Source: Halicephalobus mephisto (Eukaryota; Nematoda; Chromadorea; Rhabditida; Panagrolaimidae). Taken from it: 64,000 nt of DNA. A program made the translations under genes and the position numbers. Location: contig SWDT01000093.1 in assembly GCA_009193035.1 (NCBI GenBank), forward strand, positions 95,484 to 159,483, read 5' to 3'. Positions 23,201-34,408 of this stretch are shown here, one piece after another (within the stretch, counting starts at the first letter, position 1; the number at the start of each line of letters is the position of its first letter). The notes beneath the pieces were generated by a model, which was given only the letters and a program-made list of their open reading frames with translations, had not been told where the DNA came from and did no database searches.

Positions 23201-25518
23201 CGTCTGGGATAAGTCGGATCTGCATCCGTATGGAGTCCCGCCGACGGTGCTGATCCAGGCTTTGACGACGTCATCGGCTTCGGACGGATTCTCGCTCGAG
23301 AGATTGGAAACTATCGGAGATTCATTTTTGAAGTTATCTGTGACGAATTATTTATACAACAAATATCCGGATCAACATGAAGGAAGACTTAGTTCTATAA
23401 GATCGAAAGAAGTATCCAATGCGAATCTGTTTCGTTTAGGAAAAATCAACGGTATTCCGTCCATTATGGAATGCAGCAAATTCGATCCTACTGTGAATTG
23501 GTTGCCTCCGGGATTTGTGGTCGAAAGTCCGGGATTTGATGAATCTATAGCCGATGTTGATGATGACGAAATTAAACCTTCGGATGGATGGGGAACGGAT
23601 CCAGATACAGACGGCATTAAGACCATTGATGGTGTTGAAACTTTGGTTTTGACAGAACCGAAAGTTGATATTGATCTTCCACCATACAGTATTAATCATC
23701 TTTATCAACAGAATATAAGCGATAAAGCCATAGCTGATTGTGTAGAAGCGTTGATTGGAGCTCATTTGATTTCTTTAGGACCTAAAAGGACTTTGGGATT
23801 GATGAATTGGCTGAAAATCCACGTTTTAACAGAGAAACCTGAACTTAAATCTCCCGTCGAGATCGGATTACCGGTGAGGATTTTGAAATTTATTAAAATT
23901 AACAATTTTATAAAAATCTGAAAATCATTTTTTTAAAGATTTATGAAAATTAATGATTTTTAAAATTTATTAAAATTAAGAATTTTATAAAAATATTTAT
24001 TTTTAATAATTTTTTTATATCTTTGAAAATTTAAAAATTTTTAAAACATTAATTTTTATTTATAATAATTTTTTTATTTTTGAAAATTCTGTGATTTTTA
24101 AAAATATTTATTTATAATAATTTTTTAATTTTTGAAAATTCTGTGATTTTTAAACATATTTATTTTTAATAATTTTTTTAATTTTCGAAAATTCTGTGAT
24201 TTTTAAAAATATTTATTTATAATAATTTTTTTATTTTTGAAAATTCTGTGATTTTTAAAAATATTTATTTTTAATAATTTTTTAGAGAGATCGTCAAGAT
24301 AAACTTCCTTATTATCAAGCAAAAATTGAGAAATTGTACAATGATAACAGATTTCATTTGTTGGAAGAAAGAATAGGGTACTATTTTCGGGACAGATCCT
24401 ACTTGATCCAGGCTTTCACTCATGGATCTTACAATTACTCTTTAGTTACTAGTTGTTACCAAAGATTGGAATTCCTCGGAGATGCCGTTTTAGACTACTT
24501 AATCACTAGGTATTTGTTCGAATCTAACATGAATTACAGTCCTGGGGTCTTGACGGATCTCAGATCGGCTTTGGTGAACAACGTGATTTTTGCTTCTTTG
24601 GCCGTGAAGTACGAAATGCACAAATTTCTGTTACATAATACGACAACTTTATTTCCGATGATAAATAAGTTTGTAAAATTACAAAATCAAAATGGTGAAA
24701 TTAATTTTAATGACGAAATGTACATGGTTACAGAAGACGAAGTCATGGAAGGAGAAGAACAAGATGTCGAAGTTCCGAAAGCCTTAGGCGATATTTTCGA
24801 ATCTGTTGCTGGAGCTGTTTATCTTGATTGTGAAATGGATTTGGAAATTGTTTGGAGAATTTTCTACAATATTATGAAAGATAGTATCGAAAAGTGCTGT
24901 CAGAATCCTCCTCAATCTCCTATTAGAGAATTGTTCGAATTGAAAAATCACAAAGTTCGATTTACGTAAGTTTTTTGATTTTTTAAAATTAAATTTTTTA
25001 AATCTTTAAAAATTTTAAAATCTGGAATTTTGGAAAATTTTAGAATTTTATTAAATTTCAAAATTTTTTTAAATCTAAAAAGTTCTGGAATTTTTTAGAA
25101 TTTCGAAGAATTTTATTAAATTTTTGGAATCTTAGAATCTTGTGAAACTTTTAAAACCCAATAAAAAATTTTAGAATCTTGCAAAATTTATTTTAAAATT
25201 TTAGAATCTTCCAGAATTTTTAATTTTTTATAACAAAATACAATTTTTAATTTTTTAATTTTCTAAAAACTTCAGAAATTCAGAAAAATTTTGAAATTGT
25301 ATTAATTTTTCGATTTTTAAAATATTACAATTATGGTTTATTTTTTTTGTTTTAGAAAAGTAGAAAGACTTGTGGACAAAGCTGCCGCTCGGGTTACTGT
25401 AGACATTGATCACGGAAAATTCCACTTTACGGGTGTTGGAAGATCTTACAGAATTGCTAAAACGACTGCTGCCAAAGCTGCTCTGAGATATCTTCGAAGA
25501 TTGGATTCTGGACATTGA
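17260..25518 (+). CDS. dcr-1: Dicer ribonuclease
   Basis: Eight exons in phase: 17260-17316, 17358-17508, 17951-18897, 19207-20274, 21109-21806, 22325-23873, 24286-24965 and 25356-25518, giving about 1770 aa (full Dicer size). Dicer cuts long dsRNA and pre-miRNA hairpins to small RNAs in the cytoplasm. The start fits because [10 protein letters not shown]...SREYQ places the Q-motif-like start as in other nematode Dicers. Helicase: P-loop MPSGTGKT (35-42), DECH (141-144), motif VI QSRGRAR (about 478-484). Dimerisation domain about 558-645. PAZ about 852-931 ([30 protein letters not shown]). RNase IIIa [10 protein letters not shown] (about 1298) with DCVEALIGA; RNase IIIb [13 protein letters not shown] (about 1549) with [10 protein letters not shown]; all four acidic residues are present in both. 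A dsRBD closes the protein. A long Asp/Glu-rich insert (about 1030-1270) precedes RNase IIIa. No frameshift or internal stop was seen. Confidence 0.97.
17510..17735 (+). repeat. Tandem repeat in Dicer intron 2
   Basis: A unit of about 75 bases (TTTTTACCTAAATTATCATT, AACTTTATGACGTAATTTTA, TTAGTAGTTTTCATATATGG) occurs three times directly after the donor at 17509. Confidence 0.9.
20315..20960 (+). repeat. Tandem repeat in Dicer intron 4
   Basis: A unit of roughly 215 bases occurs about three times. It contains GATAGATGGAAAATTGTATT, TTAAGAAATTCATATATAGG, TTACTGTAGATTACTGTAGT and AAAGATTACTGTAGAGGTAA. TTACTGTAG is further repeated inside the unit. Confidence 0.9.
21841..22130 (+). repeat. Tandem repeat in Dicer intron 5
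   Basis: Alternating units such as AATCTGATTCGAGGTTTCTG, GAATCTCCTAGAATCTAATT, GAAGGTTTCTGGGATCTTTT and AATCGAGGGTTTCTGAGATC form a higher-order repeat of about 100 bases in two to three copies. Confidence 0.85.
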
Positions 25519-26120
25519 ATTACAGAATTTTCGGATTTATCAAAAATCAAAATTAAAAACGAAATATCATTGAAGTTGTTACTGTTCTATGATGACGTCA
25601 TTGTGGAGGATAAAGATTAAAAGATTTAATTTTTATATAATTTAAAAAATTAGGAATTTATATTTTTCGATTTGTTAAATCAGAATTTATTTTTAAAAAT
25701 GACAAATTCGAGTTTTCTTAGTTATATTTTTCATTGAAATTGAAATTTTTTTTTGAAATTCTTCTTATCAATTTTTTAGAGACCTTTTTAAAAAAACTCA
25801 AATTTTATTGAACGATTTAATCATTTTTTATTTATTTTTTATCATACGTCACAAAGTTTTAGAATATATTAATTGGCATTAATATTACGGTAAATATGCG
25901 GGGAAATCTTAAATTTTTTGAAAAAGGTTTTTTAAATTCATTAGTTTGAATAAAGAAAGTTGACTTTCGAATTTAAGTGATCGTGATTTACTGATAAAAA
26001 AATCAATGAAAATGTTTTTTAAAGTCGTAAAAAATCATTTCCTGGACAAAGAACACAGTTTTAGAATTAGGAGAGTTGAAAATGGAAAATTACCAGATAA
26101 AACTGAATTTCAAAATTATA
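25519..26120. other. Dicer 3' flank
   Basis: No gene is seen. The first 200 bases are the 3'UTR region that recurs as a displaced fragment at 59765-60011. The rest is AT-rich. Confidence 0.6.
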
Positions 26121-26226
26121 TACAGTAGAACTTGGATATAAGGTACCTCCTTGGGACCGGGCAAAGCGTATGTTATAAGAAAGGATATGTTATAGTGGGG
26201 GTATCTTATATCTAAGTTCTACTGTA
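26121..26226. mobile_element. Miniature inverted-repeat element (pogo-like ends), copy 1
   Basis: Starts TACAGTAGAACTTGGATATA and ends TATATCTAAGTTCTACTGTA, a near-perfect inverted repeat within 106 bases. The ends resemble pogo/Tigger-type termini (TA target followed by CAGTAGAAC). No transposase is present. The family name is inferred from the ends alone. Confidence 0.75.
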
Positions 26227-26255
26227 TTAAAAATGTTCAAAATTTCAAAATTATA

Positions 26256-26434
26256 TACAGTCGAACTTGGATATAAAATACCCCTTGGGACCGGGCAAAG
26301 CGTATGTTATAAGAAAGGATATATCATAGCGAGGTAAACTTGAAGACAGACTAACCAAACTCACTCATCCAGACCGTATACTATAACCCGAGATATGTTA
26401 TAACAAGGGTATCTTATATCCGAGTTCTACTGTA
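26256..26434. mobile_element. Miniature inverted-repeat element (pogo-like ends), copy 2
   Basis: Starts TACAGTCGAACTTGGATATA and ends TATATCCGAGTTCTACTGTA. It shares the inner block GGGACCGGGCAAAGCGTATG with copy 1 and lies 30 bases from it. The left flank TTTCAAAATTATA is also shared, suggesting local duplication. Confidence 0.75.
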
Positions 26435-26695
26435 CTAAGAAAATACTGATGAACTTAGGAGACTAAAGTGAACATTACCTTAGTACATTACATGATGAAC
26501 TTATGGATGATAGGATTCATTATATTAGATGAGATTTATCTTAAGAAGGAATGAATTTTAATCGAATTATTGCCTCCTATGTTATTTTTATCAGAACTGT
26601 CGAGTTTTTGAGATTTTCGAACTTGAATTAATTCGAAATCAGTTCGAAATTGAATTCGAAAGTTTGAAAATAGAAAGATATGAACTTCATTGTTG

Positions 26696-26866
26696 AGACA
26701 GAAACTATACTGGAGGGTACCCGAAGAGATGACCTGAATATTAGGGAACGTGGAATACTGTAGAACATGAGTGAGATTCTCGGTTGTCTTCTGTAGGAGA
26801 TATATAATAATTGTATCTGTGTCTTATTATTGAGCAAAGATTATTAATATACTTTCGATTCTCATT
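26696..26866 (+). repeat. Dispersed repeat, family R2, copy 2
   Basis: Same family and orientation as 2570-2740, roughly 80% identical by eye. Confidence 0.7.
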
Positions 26867-27427
26867 TTGAGATTTACTAATCTCTTTGCTCGTTACCCTT
26901 TACTTTTACAAACTCTCCTTAGTCAAATTTGAAATTCTATTAGTTTAGGACCTTTTAGGAAAATAAAGTGAAAAAAGCATTAAAGATTACGGAACTATCT
27001 CTGATAAGAATAACGATAATTGCTGTCGGCAACTTTGACAAACAACTGGCTGAATTGTCTGCTGAATACTATCTCGACTGACTTTTAGACTTGTTGTTTC
27101 AAACTTTTGGAAATCTTTCTTATTTTGAAAAATAAACAAGATTTTGTTATTTTTGAAAATTCTTCGATTATCAAAAATAAATTTAAAAATATTTAAAAAA
27201 TACAAAATTACTCCGTCAAAAAAAGTAATAATAACTGCTAAAAATTCGGAGAATCAACATGCCTGGTCAAGTTTTAAATATTTTTTTCCCGAACTTTTTT
27301 TCTATTTCAAACTTTCCAAATTTCTCTGAAAAACCTAAAAAGTGACCTTTAGAGTTTTTCATTTTCGAAGCTCCTTCAATCAAAAAACACGGATCAAAGA
27401 ATTGTTGAAAATATACAGCCATTTTAT
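26867..27427. other. Spacer before the vWA gene cluster
   Basis: AT-rich, with no supported gene. Short frames on both strands overlap and are Lys/Phe-rich, typical of random AT-rich DNA. Confidence 0.5.
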
Positions 27428-27469
27428 TGATAAGATTAGTTGTCTCTTGCTGTCGGAAGCTTGCAAAAG
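27428..27469 (+). promoter_or_regulatory. Shared promoter block of vWA gene A
   Basis: TGATAAG (GATA-type site) at 27428-27434, then CTGTCGGAAGCTTGCAAAAG at 27450-27469, about 40 bases before the ATG at 27509. The same arrangement precedes genes E and F; gene C has the second block. Here the TATA-like part is degenerate (GCAAAAG). Confidence 0.55.
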
Positions 27470-27508
27470 AGTATTCTTCTAAAAAAAGCATATCATTTTC
27501 TTTCAGTG

Positions 27509-29976
27509 ATGATTTTTGTCGGAATTTTTCTTCTTCTTCTCTTTGGAAAAATCAAAGCTCAGTTTCCAAGTTCTTCCACAGGATGCTCTGGATACATGTT
27601 CTTGGGTGAATACAGTACCACCACGTGTAATCAGTTCATTACTTTCCTTCAAGGCGCCAGAGACACCGTCGGATACCTTGCGGACTATAATGGATTCGCT
27701 CATCGAGGATTTGGAGATCCGGAAGTTTGGCTGTCATTGCATTACATGAACAAAGCGAACTTCACGTTATCTATAAACGATTGGATTAATTATTACAGCA
27801 ACCATGGATGTGGTGATCTAGAATCGGTCAATTATATAAGGTAAATATTTCGAAATCTTGTTTCCTAGTTTAATCCCTCAAAGTGATGAAAGCTTTCAAA
27901 TTTTATTTCCGGTAAATTCATCCAACAGTGTATAATAGAAATGTCTTTATGTTCTTGAGGAAGTTCACTTCTACCAGTGTTGCTTATAATTTTTGTCTTT
28001 CTATTGATTACTGTTGAAGCTCAATCCGCAGCTTTGACAACATCTGTAAAATATTTATGTGATGGAACGATATCCATCCATGTAATTAATATCTCACTTT
28101 CTGTTGCAGATGTCTTTGAATTTCACTCTTCCAAGGTGGGGTTTATTGTGAAGGATTTCGGTTTCCTAGATGATTAGGTAATTTTGAATTCTCCACATGA
28201 TCAAGAGTTTCCCACTGTGATCACATTATTAACCAGTATGAAATTTGGAGCTAGAAAGATTCATTAGTTTTAAATTTCACAAAATCATTTGTTATTTCAT
28301 TACAGAATTACTAATGAAAAATTACTTTCAGCCCACTTCAAGACATCCTCAACAATTTAAACGTTGGATATTCCGGATACGGCATCTTTCTGACAGGAGA
28401 AACTGAGTAAGTATTTATTTTACATTATAATGAACCAATTCTTCCTGCAGCACAATTGTTGACCTCTCTTCGGCAATGGACTTAGCTCAACAGATTGCGG
28501 CTTACAATCCTGATATCTACGTCTGGGATGTCTCCGTATACAACAACAACAATACTCTTTTCGAGACTCTCACTGGAGGCAAACCGGGGCACATACTCAG
28601 AGGAGCTGATCTAACATACAATGATGTTATGAACTTTCTGTCATGCTCGATGATTTCGGAATTTATCTACTCCTCTTGTAATATACAGTCTTATCCTCCA
28701 ACTCCTGCTTCAGAATGTCCATCGACAACAACTGGTCCACCTGCAACTCCCCCCACGACAAACACCTCTTGTACTTCATTGGAACTGATCTTCATCTTGG
28801 AGAGATCCGAGTCTATTGTCCCCTATATCTATGAGGGCAATGTGAGTCAGTTCGTGATCGACCTTGCCAGTCAGTTCTCCTTCCCCAACGAAGTTTCTTC
28901 CGGTAGCGGATATGCACGGTTCGGAGTCATCCAGTACGCAACCACCCCTGAAATCTCCATTCCTCTCGGCAGCTACACTCGAAACGACTTCAACAGTCAA
29001 GTCCAACAGAAAGTCAAGATCGGAGACGGAGGCGTCAACAACGTTGCTGAGTAAACTTTCATTTTCTTATTTGTGAAGTAATACTTGTTTCAGTGCTCTC
29101 TTGGCTGCCTACAACCAGTTCCAATCCAACTCCGTTCTCTCCAATAGAGCTATCATTCTGGTAGTGGATGATGTTCCTTTGGATGGAGATGCTGTGGATG
29201 CCATGCACAAGGTACAGACTCTCGTCCAGCTTCCAATGGGAGCCATCATCCCTGGGTTCGCAGGCAGTCCAGCTGACGGACTCAAAGATTTAAAGACCCT
29301 CCTCGGAACCAACTCCAACCTGGCCTTCCCAGACCTCACCACCGCTCTTTCTAGAGCTCCAGGTTTTGTAATGGACGTTTTCCCTTGTCAAGCTCCTCCC
29401 GTCTGCTCCGTTCTCTCCTTCATCGGGGAAGCCACCGCAGCCATCGGAAATAAAGCCAAGGTGGATTTCTTAAAGTTAGCTCAGAGACTGATAAATAGTG
29501 TCAACTTCAATCCGAAACAACGATTCTCCATTGCTCTGTTCGGGGATTCCATCTATAAGGCTATCGAACCTCAACAACTGCAGAAGTTCAACTCAACTTT
29601 ATCATCTTTCATTCAGATCATGACTTCCGACGATTCCCCGAATGGAGGTCGAACCTTCCTCGCCCCTATCCTCAACCAGTACGTAACGATCGTCAACTCC
29701 GGTCTCTACAAGAACTTCTCTAATTTGCTTCTAGCAGAGGTCGAGGCTATCAGAGACCCTGCAGATGCTTATTCTGCTTGCCAAACTGTGGCTAGTCTCG
29801 GGACTGACTTCTACGTAATCGATCAATCCCGATTCACTGGTCCTTCCAGCCTTTTCTCCACCTGTACTGGAGGAATGTCTGGACATATCCTTAATGGCAC
29901 CTCCCTCTCCCAAGATGATCTTTTCAACCAGTTGAGAGATTCACTCATCCGGAACTTCAATTTTATGAGATGTTAA
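27509..29976 (+). CDS. Secreted triple vWA-like protein, copy A
   Basis: Exons 27509-27840, 28332-28406, 28451-29050 and 29094-29976 join in phase to 629 aa. The N-terminus MIFVGIFLLLLFGKIKAQ is a signal peptide. There are three vWA-like modules. Module 1 (about 20-215, spanning exons 1-3) starts CSGYMFLGEYST and includes DIYVWDVSV and GHILRGADLTYNDV. A Pro/Thr-rich, mucin-like linker covers about 215-243. Module 2 (about 245-430) starts LELIFILERSES. Module 3 (about 440-629) starts CSVLSFIGEAT and ends YVIDQS, GHILNGTSLSQDDLFNQLRDSL. The MIDAS DxSxS motif is altered to ERSES in module 2 and lost in 1 and 3, so metal-dependent ligand binding is doubtful. N-glycosylation sequons are frequent. 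The ligand is unknown; extracellular action is inferred from the signal peptide and lack of a membrane anchor. The closest relative in this window is copy E. Confidence 0.85.
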
Positions 29977-30614
29977 TCAGAGAATAACTAAAATCATGTA
30001 ATCAATATTTTTTAAAATTTGGTAAAGATTAGTACGGAAAAAATCTTTGGAATTTAGTAGCTATGAGGTAACGTCTGTAAGCAAGATAAACGGAGTTCGA
30101 TCTATTAAATAATATATATAAACTTGAGTTATTGTTTACTGAATAGAGAACTGGAAAAACCCGATTGGAAACCAGAGGAAATATAGATGGTAATCAGGTA
30201 ATGAAGAATTCTTTATCATATTATCTGAACTACTGTGAAGAAGAGTAAAGGAGTACTAGAACTTGGTAAAATTACATGAATCTATCCTGGTCATTGTCGA
30301 AAAAGAAAAATCATTTGTTGATTACTCCATTCGTGAGGATAGGAATGTCTCTGCTTACGATCGGCATCTGATTTTCCTCAAGTTCATTATAAACTTGATT
30401 TTATATTGCTTTCCTGATGAAACGAGTTCACTTTAAGGGATGTCGGTTCTCTAAATATTTGGATAAATTTCAATTCCTTAAATCGGATTTTATTACTTTA
30501 ATTAAAAAGACAATTACCTAATATAAAATCCAGAAGCTCTCGATTTTACAAATTCGTTTCTTAATAGTTTACTGCTCATTAATAAATTACTTTTAGTTTA
30601 TTTCTCGACTTTTT

Positions 30615-30800
30615 TATTAGCGGAAACTAAGGTCATCAGAAACCCTACAGCTACCTACTCTGCTTGCCAGACTATTGGAGCTTTGAACATTGACTTGTAC
30701 GTGATTGACTAGTCTCGATTTACTAGTCCTTCGACTATCTTCTCTACTTACAATGGGGGAAATCCGAATACATTTTCAACAGCATTTCTTTTTCTCAAAA
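30615..30800 (+). pseudogene. Remnant of a vWA module 3
   Basis: In frame one reads AETKVIRNPTATYSACQTIG, then ALNIDLYVID, a TAG stop, and SRFTSPSTIFSTYNGGNPN. This matches the end of module 3 (EAIRDPTxAYSACQT, FYVIDQSRFTGPSSLFSTCTGG) with a stop replacing Gln and the last part missing. It is a decayed copy between A and B. Confidence 0.85.
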
Positions 30801-30859
30801 ATAACTCTTCAACCATGTAGTAAAGGTGGTTCGATAAGATGTATGAGGGTTAGTAAGAT

Positions 30860-31150
30860 AAGTAGTAAGAGGGGATGTCGATGGAGTGACATCTTGGGAG
30901 CTCCTAGATTAGGCGGAAAACTGTTGATTCCTACTATTAGCAATTACTCTTGTTTATCTCAACATAAACATAGAATAGAGAGAGGAAAGGTCCTCGTTTG
31001 ACTGAAGTCAAACTCGGACCGATCTGAAGCTGGATTTTCTCAAAGACTGACTCTCTAACACTTTAGTCTCACTTCTCAGGCGTCGGCTGACTGGGCGGAG
31101 CTTTGGGCATCCTGTCTAGGCCGTTTCAGTTTAACTCCGATCTTTATGCC
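30860..31150 (+). repeat. Repeat family R3, copy 1, with a small hairpin
   Basis: Aligns with 33800-34095. Shared blocks are GAGAGAGGAAAGGTCCTCGT, TTGACTGAAGTCAAACT, GGATTTTCTCAAAGACTGAY and TCTAGGCCGTT. GTTTGACTGAAGTCAAAC is a perfect inverted repeat around GA. Both copies follow a vWA gene on the same strand, so they may be duplicated 3' flanks or an interspersed element. Confidence 0.7.
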
Positions 31151-31497
31151 TACAGTACCATATGATATTATATTAAAGTAGATTCTGTACAGTGCGGAAA
31201 AACATTAAAAAGAAGAATCGATTCTTGTTTACCGAGGACAATATTCTCAGCCATTAGCATCTGACTCAGTAGAACAGCAATAAAGATATTATTTCTAGTT
31301 ACCTATGTTACAGAAAAATATCCATTGTAGTAAATGTCGAATCGTAAATTCTTAGACATTTCTGAATTATTTAAATAAATCAAAATTCATCGCTGTAGTT
31401 AACGACCAGATTTGGGTTTATAAAAATCAGAAACTGTCAATTATATAAAATCATTTGTTGTTTAATTCTACAATTACTTATGAAAAATTACTTTCAG

Positions 31498-33137
31498 CCC
31501 ACTTCAAGACATCCTCAACAATTTAAACGCTGGATATTCCGGATACGGCATCTTTATGACAGGAGAAACTGAGTGAGTATTTATTTTACATTATAGAAAA
31601 TAAATTACTATTATAGCACGATTGTCGATTTACCTGCTGCGATGGCTTTGGCACAACAAATTTCTTATTATGGTGCTGACATCTACGTCTGGGACATCTC
31701 TGTTAATAACAATAGCAACACTCTTTTTCAAACACTTACTGGAAACAGACCAGGTCACATACTCAGAGGAGCTACCCTGACTTACCAAGAAGTCATGGAA
31801 AACCTAGTGTCCACCATGATTCCGGAATTTATGAGCCTCTCTTGTAATCCGTTAACTGTTAGCCCAACAGTCCCAACTGGTACCCCGCCCGGCCCGACTG
31901 TAACCCCTCCATCGACAATTACTTCCTGTACTTCATTAGAATTAATTTTCATCTTGGATAGATCTTCGTCAATAGTGCCTTTTATCTACGAAGGCAATGT
32001 AAGCCAATTCGTCATCGATTTCGCTGGTCAGTTCTCCTTCCCCAATGAAGCTTATTCTGGCAGCGGGTACGCACGGTTTGGGGTCATTCAGTTTGCAGAC
32101 ACCCCTGAAATCTCGATTCCTCTTGGTAATTACACCAGGAACAACTTCATCAATCTAGTTCAACAGAAAGTCAAAATCGAAGATGGCGGTATCAACAACC
32201 TCGTTAGGTAGAGTCCTCATTTCTTTTTCTATTGAACAATATATTTAGTGCTCTTATAACCGCCTACAACCATTTCCAATCAAATTCCATCCTCTCTAAC
32301 AAAGCTGTAATTCTGGTAGTGGACGACGTTTCCAGAGTCTCAATTTCGGATGCTCTGGACGCTATGGCTCGCCTCGAAACCATTGTCAGTCTTCCGATGG
32401 GAGTCATCATCCCAGGGTTTGCAGGCACTCCTGAAGAAGGATTAAAAAATTTAAAGATCCTCCTCGGAAACAATTCACAATTGGCCTTCCCTAATATATC
32501 TACGGCTCTCTCGGACGCTCCGAAGCTAGTAACAAATACCTTCCCATGTAACATCCCTCCTGCCTGCTCCGTTCTCTCCTTCATCGAGGAAGCCACAGTC
32601 GTAATCGGAATCACTGCTAAGCTTAATTTCTTAAAGTTAGCTCAGAGACTGGTAAACAGTGTCAACTTCAATCCGAAACAACGATTCTCCATTGCTCTAT
32701 TCGGAGATTCCATTTATAAGGGGATCGAACCTCAATCGTTGCAAGAGTTCAACTCGACTTTATCTGCCCTTATCGAGATGACCAACTCCGATAACTTCCC
32801 TAACGGGGGTCGAACCTTCCTCGCCCCCATCATCAACCAATACACTGGAACGATCAATTCCGAGCTCTACAAAGGTTTCTCGGGTCTGCTTATAGGAGAA
32901 ACTGAAGCCATTAGGGATCCTTCTGATGCCTTTACAGCTTGTCAAACTTTAGCTGCTTTGAACACCGACTTCTACGTGATTGACCAGTCTCGATTCACCG
33001 GTCCTTCTAGCCTTTTCCCTACCTGCACTGGGAACAAACCTGGGCACATTCTTAACGGCACTGCTCTCTCCCAAGATGATCTCTTCAACCAATTAAGAGA
33101 CTCACTCATCCAAACCTTCAATTCTATACATTGCTAG
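31498..33137 (+). CDS. vWA-like protein, copy B, lacking its first exon
   Basis: Exons 31498-31572, 31617-32207 and 32249-33137 correspond one-to-one to exons 2-4 of copy A, with the same phases and no stop, giving about 518 codons. Module 2 keeps a canonical MIDAS start (ILDRSSSIVPF), unlike ERSES in A and E. The linker is longer and Pro/Thr-rich (SPTVPTGTPPGPTVTPPSTI). No exon 1 with a signal peptide is visible between 29977 and 31497. Exon 2 needs two bases (AG) from an upstream exon, which exon 1 of copy A could supply in phase. It is therefore either a 5'-truncated gene, an alternative 3' set for gene A, or a young pseudogene with intact frames. Open frames over three exons argue against long decay. 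Confidence 0.7.
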
Positions 33138-34408
33138 TTAATGAATGAATAAGTGAAGTCGATGCAGTAACAATTGTCTGTGTCGCAGTCTGTCGATTTC
33201 GTGGATATGATAAAGTTATTGATTTCTCATATTGTTATTATGAGTATGCAAAGTTTATTGTTTTAATTTTTAAATCCTTTTTATGACGTTAATACAAATT
33301 GCTGTATTCGTCTCTTGCAATGAACCCAGCTTTTGAAGGTTGACCAGATTCCCCAGTTGAATGCAACTAGAGTTATTCTAAATTATTAGTTATGGTAGAT
33401 CTTATCGATATTTGTAAGGAATATTTTTGGATCTGCAAACTGGGATGATGTTATTATGAGATTAATAACTTTGGATATTTATTATAATGTGGTAAGTGAA
33501 GTTTCAATATAAAACTATGTCTATTTTTTATCAAAAATATCGTAGAGTTAAATTGGTTTAAAAAGTAGTAGTACTCCTTTACTCCTCTCTATAGTAGTTA
33601 ATTCAAAAGACGGAAAGACTTTCATTTTGATTGCCGACAATGAAATCAGATTGGTATCGTGTTGGAACACAAAGTGGAGGATTCTTAGACATTAGTCAAG
33701 TTTTTTGGGTGGTGTTCTCAACTTTCGTATAAACCCTTGGACACACTATACTCTGTGTTTACAATGGAATTTATCAAGATCTATGAGTGAAAATTTACAG
33801 GTATTGGGGTGTCGATGGTATGATACCTTGGAGCTCCATGATTAGGCGGGAAACTGTCGGTTCCTACTGTTAGTAATTTGCAGCATGTTTATCTTAACAT
33901 AAGTATAGAACAAAGAGAGGAAAGGTCCTCGTTTGACTGAAGTCAAACTGAGACTAGTTGGGAGTTGGATTTTCTCAAAGACTGATTCTCTAACACTTGT
34001 TTTGCCTTTTAGGCATCAGTTTACTAAGCGGAACTTTGAGTTTTCTTTCTAGGCCGTTGGCGGTTTAATCTCGTCTTTTATGCCTACATCTATAGGGAAA
34101 TAGTGCATCATTCTATCCAATACTGTTGAACATTATGGCAGTAAATAATTGAGATCATTTGATACACTATTACATATGTGGTCACTTTGAAAACTGCTTT
34201 GAAATCAAAAATAATTCACTAATTGTTAATTGATTTCTGTTACTAAATCTATGATTCTTGATTTAGATTTATAAAACATAAAACTTATCACAAAATGCGA
34301 GCTATTTATTAGGTAACTACATCTGAGATAACGATAGAATAAAAGAACATGGTTCTGTAAAAAATCCAGTTGAGTGATGATTTAGAAGAAGATAAAAAAC
34401 TAATATAT
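33138..34408. other. Spacer after copy B, with R3 copy 2
   Basis: No gene is seen. 33800-34095 is the second R3 repeat copy (GGAAAGGTCCTCGTTTGACT, GAAGTCAAACTGAGAC, TTCTAGGCCGTTGGCGG), same orientation as copy 1. Confidence 0.6.

Larger units (their letters stand above)
29977..31497. other. Interval between vWA copies A and B
   Basis: Holds only the module-3 remnant and the R3 repeat. I looked here for a signal-peptide exon for copy B, such as the CSGYMFLGE coding stretch preceded by a hydrophobic start, and found none. The last 70 bases resemble the end of intron 1 of copies A and E. Confidence 0.6.

Noticed and set aside
27977..28177. A 66-codon frame with a signal-like hydrophobic start inside intron 1 of copy A, also present in copy E at 57898-58098
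   Set aside because: It has no ATG (it begins GTG TTG), the differences between copies include several amino-acid changes, and its preservation is explained by the near identity of the whole intron.
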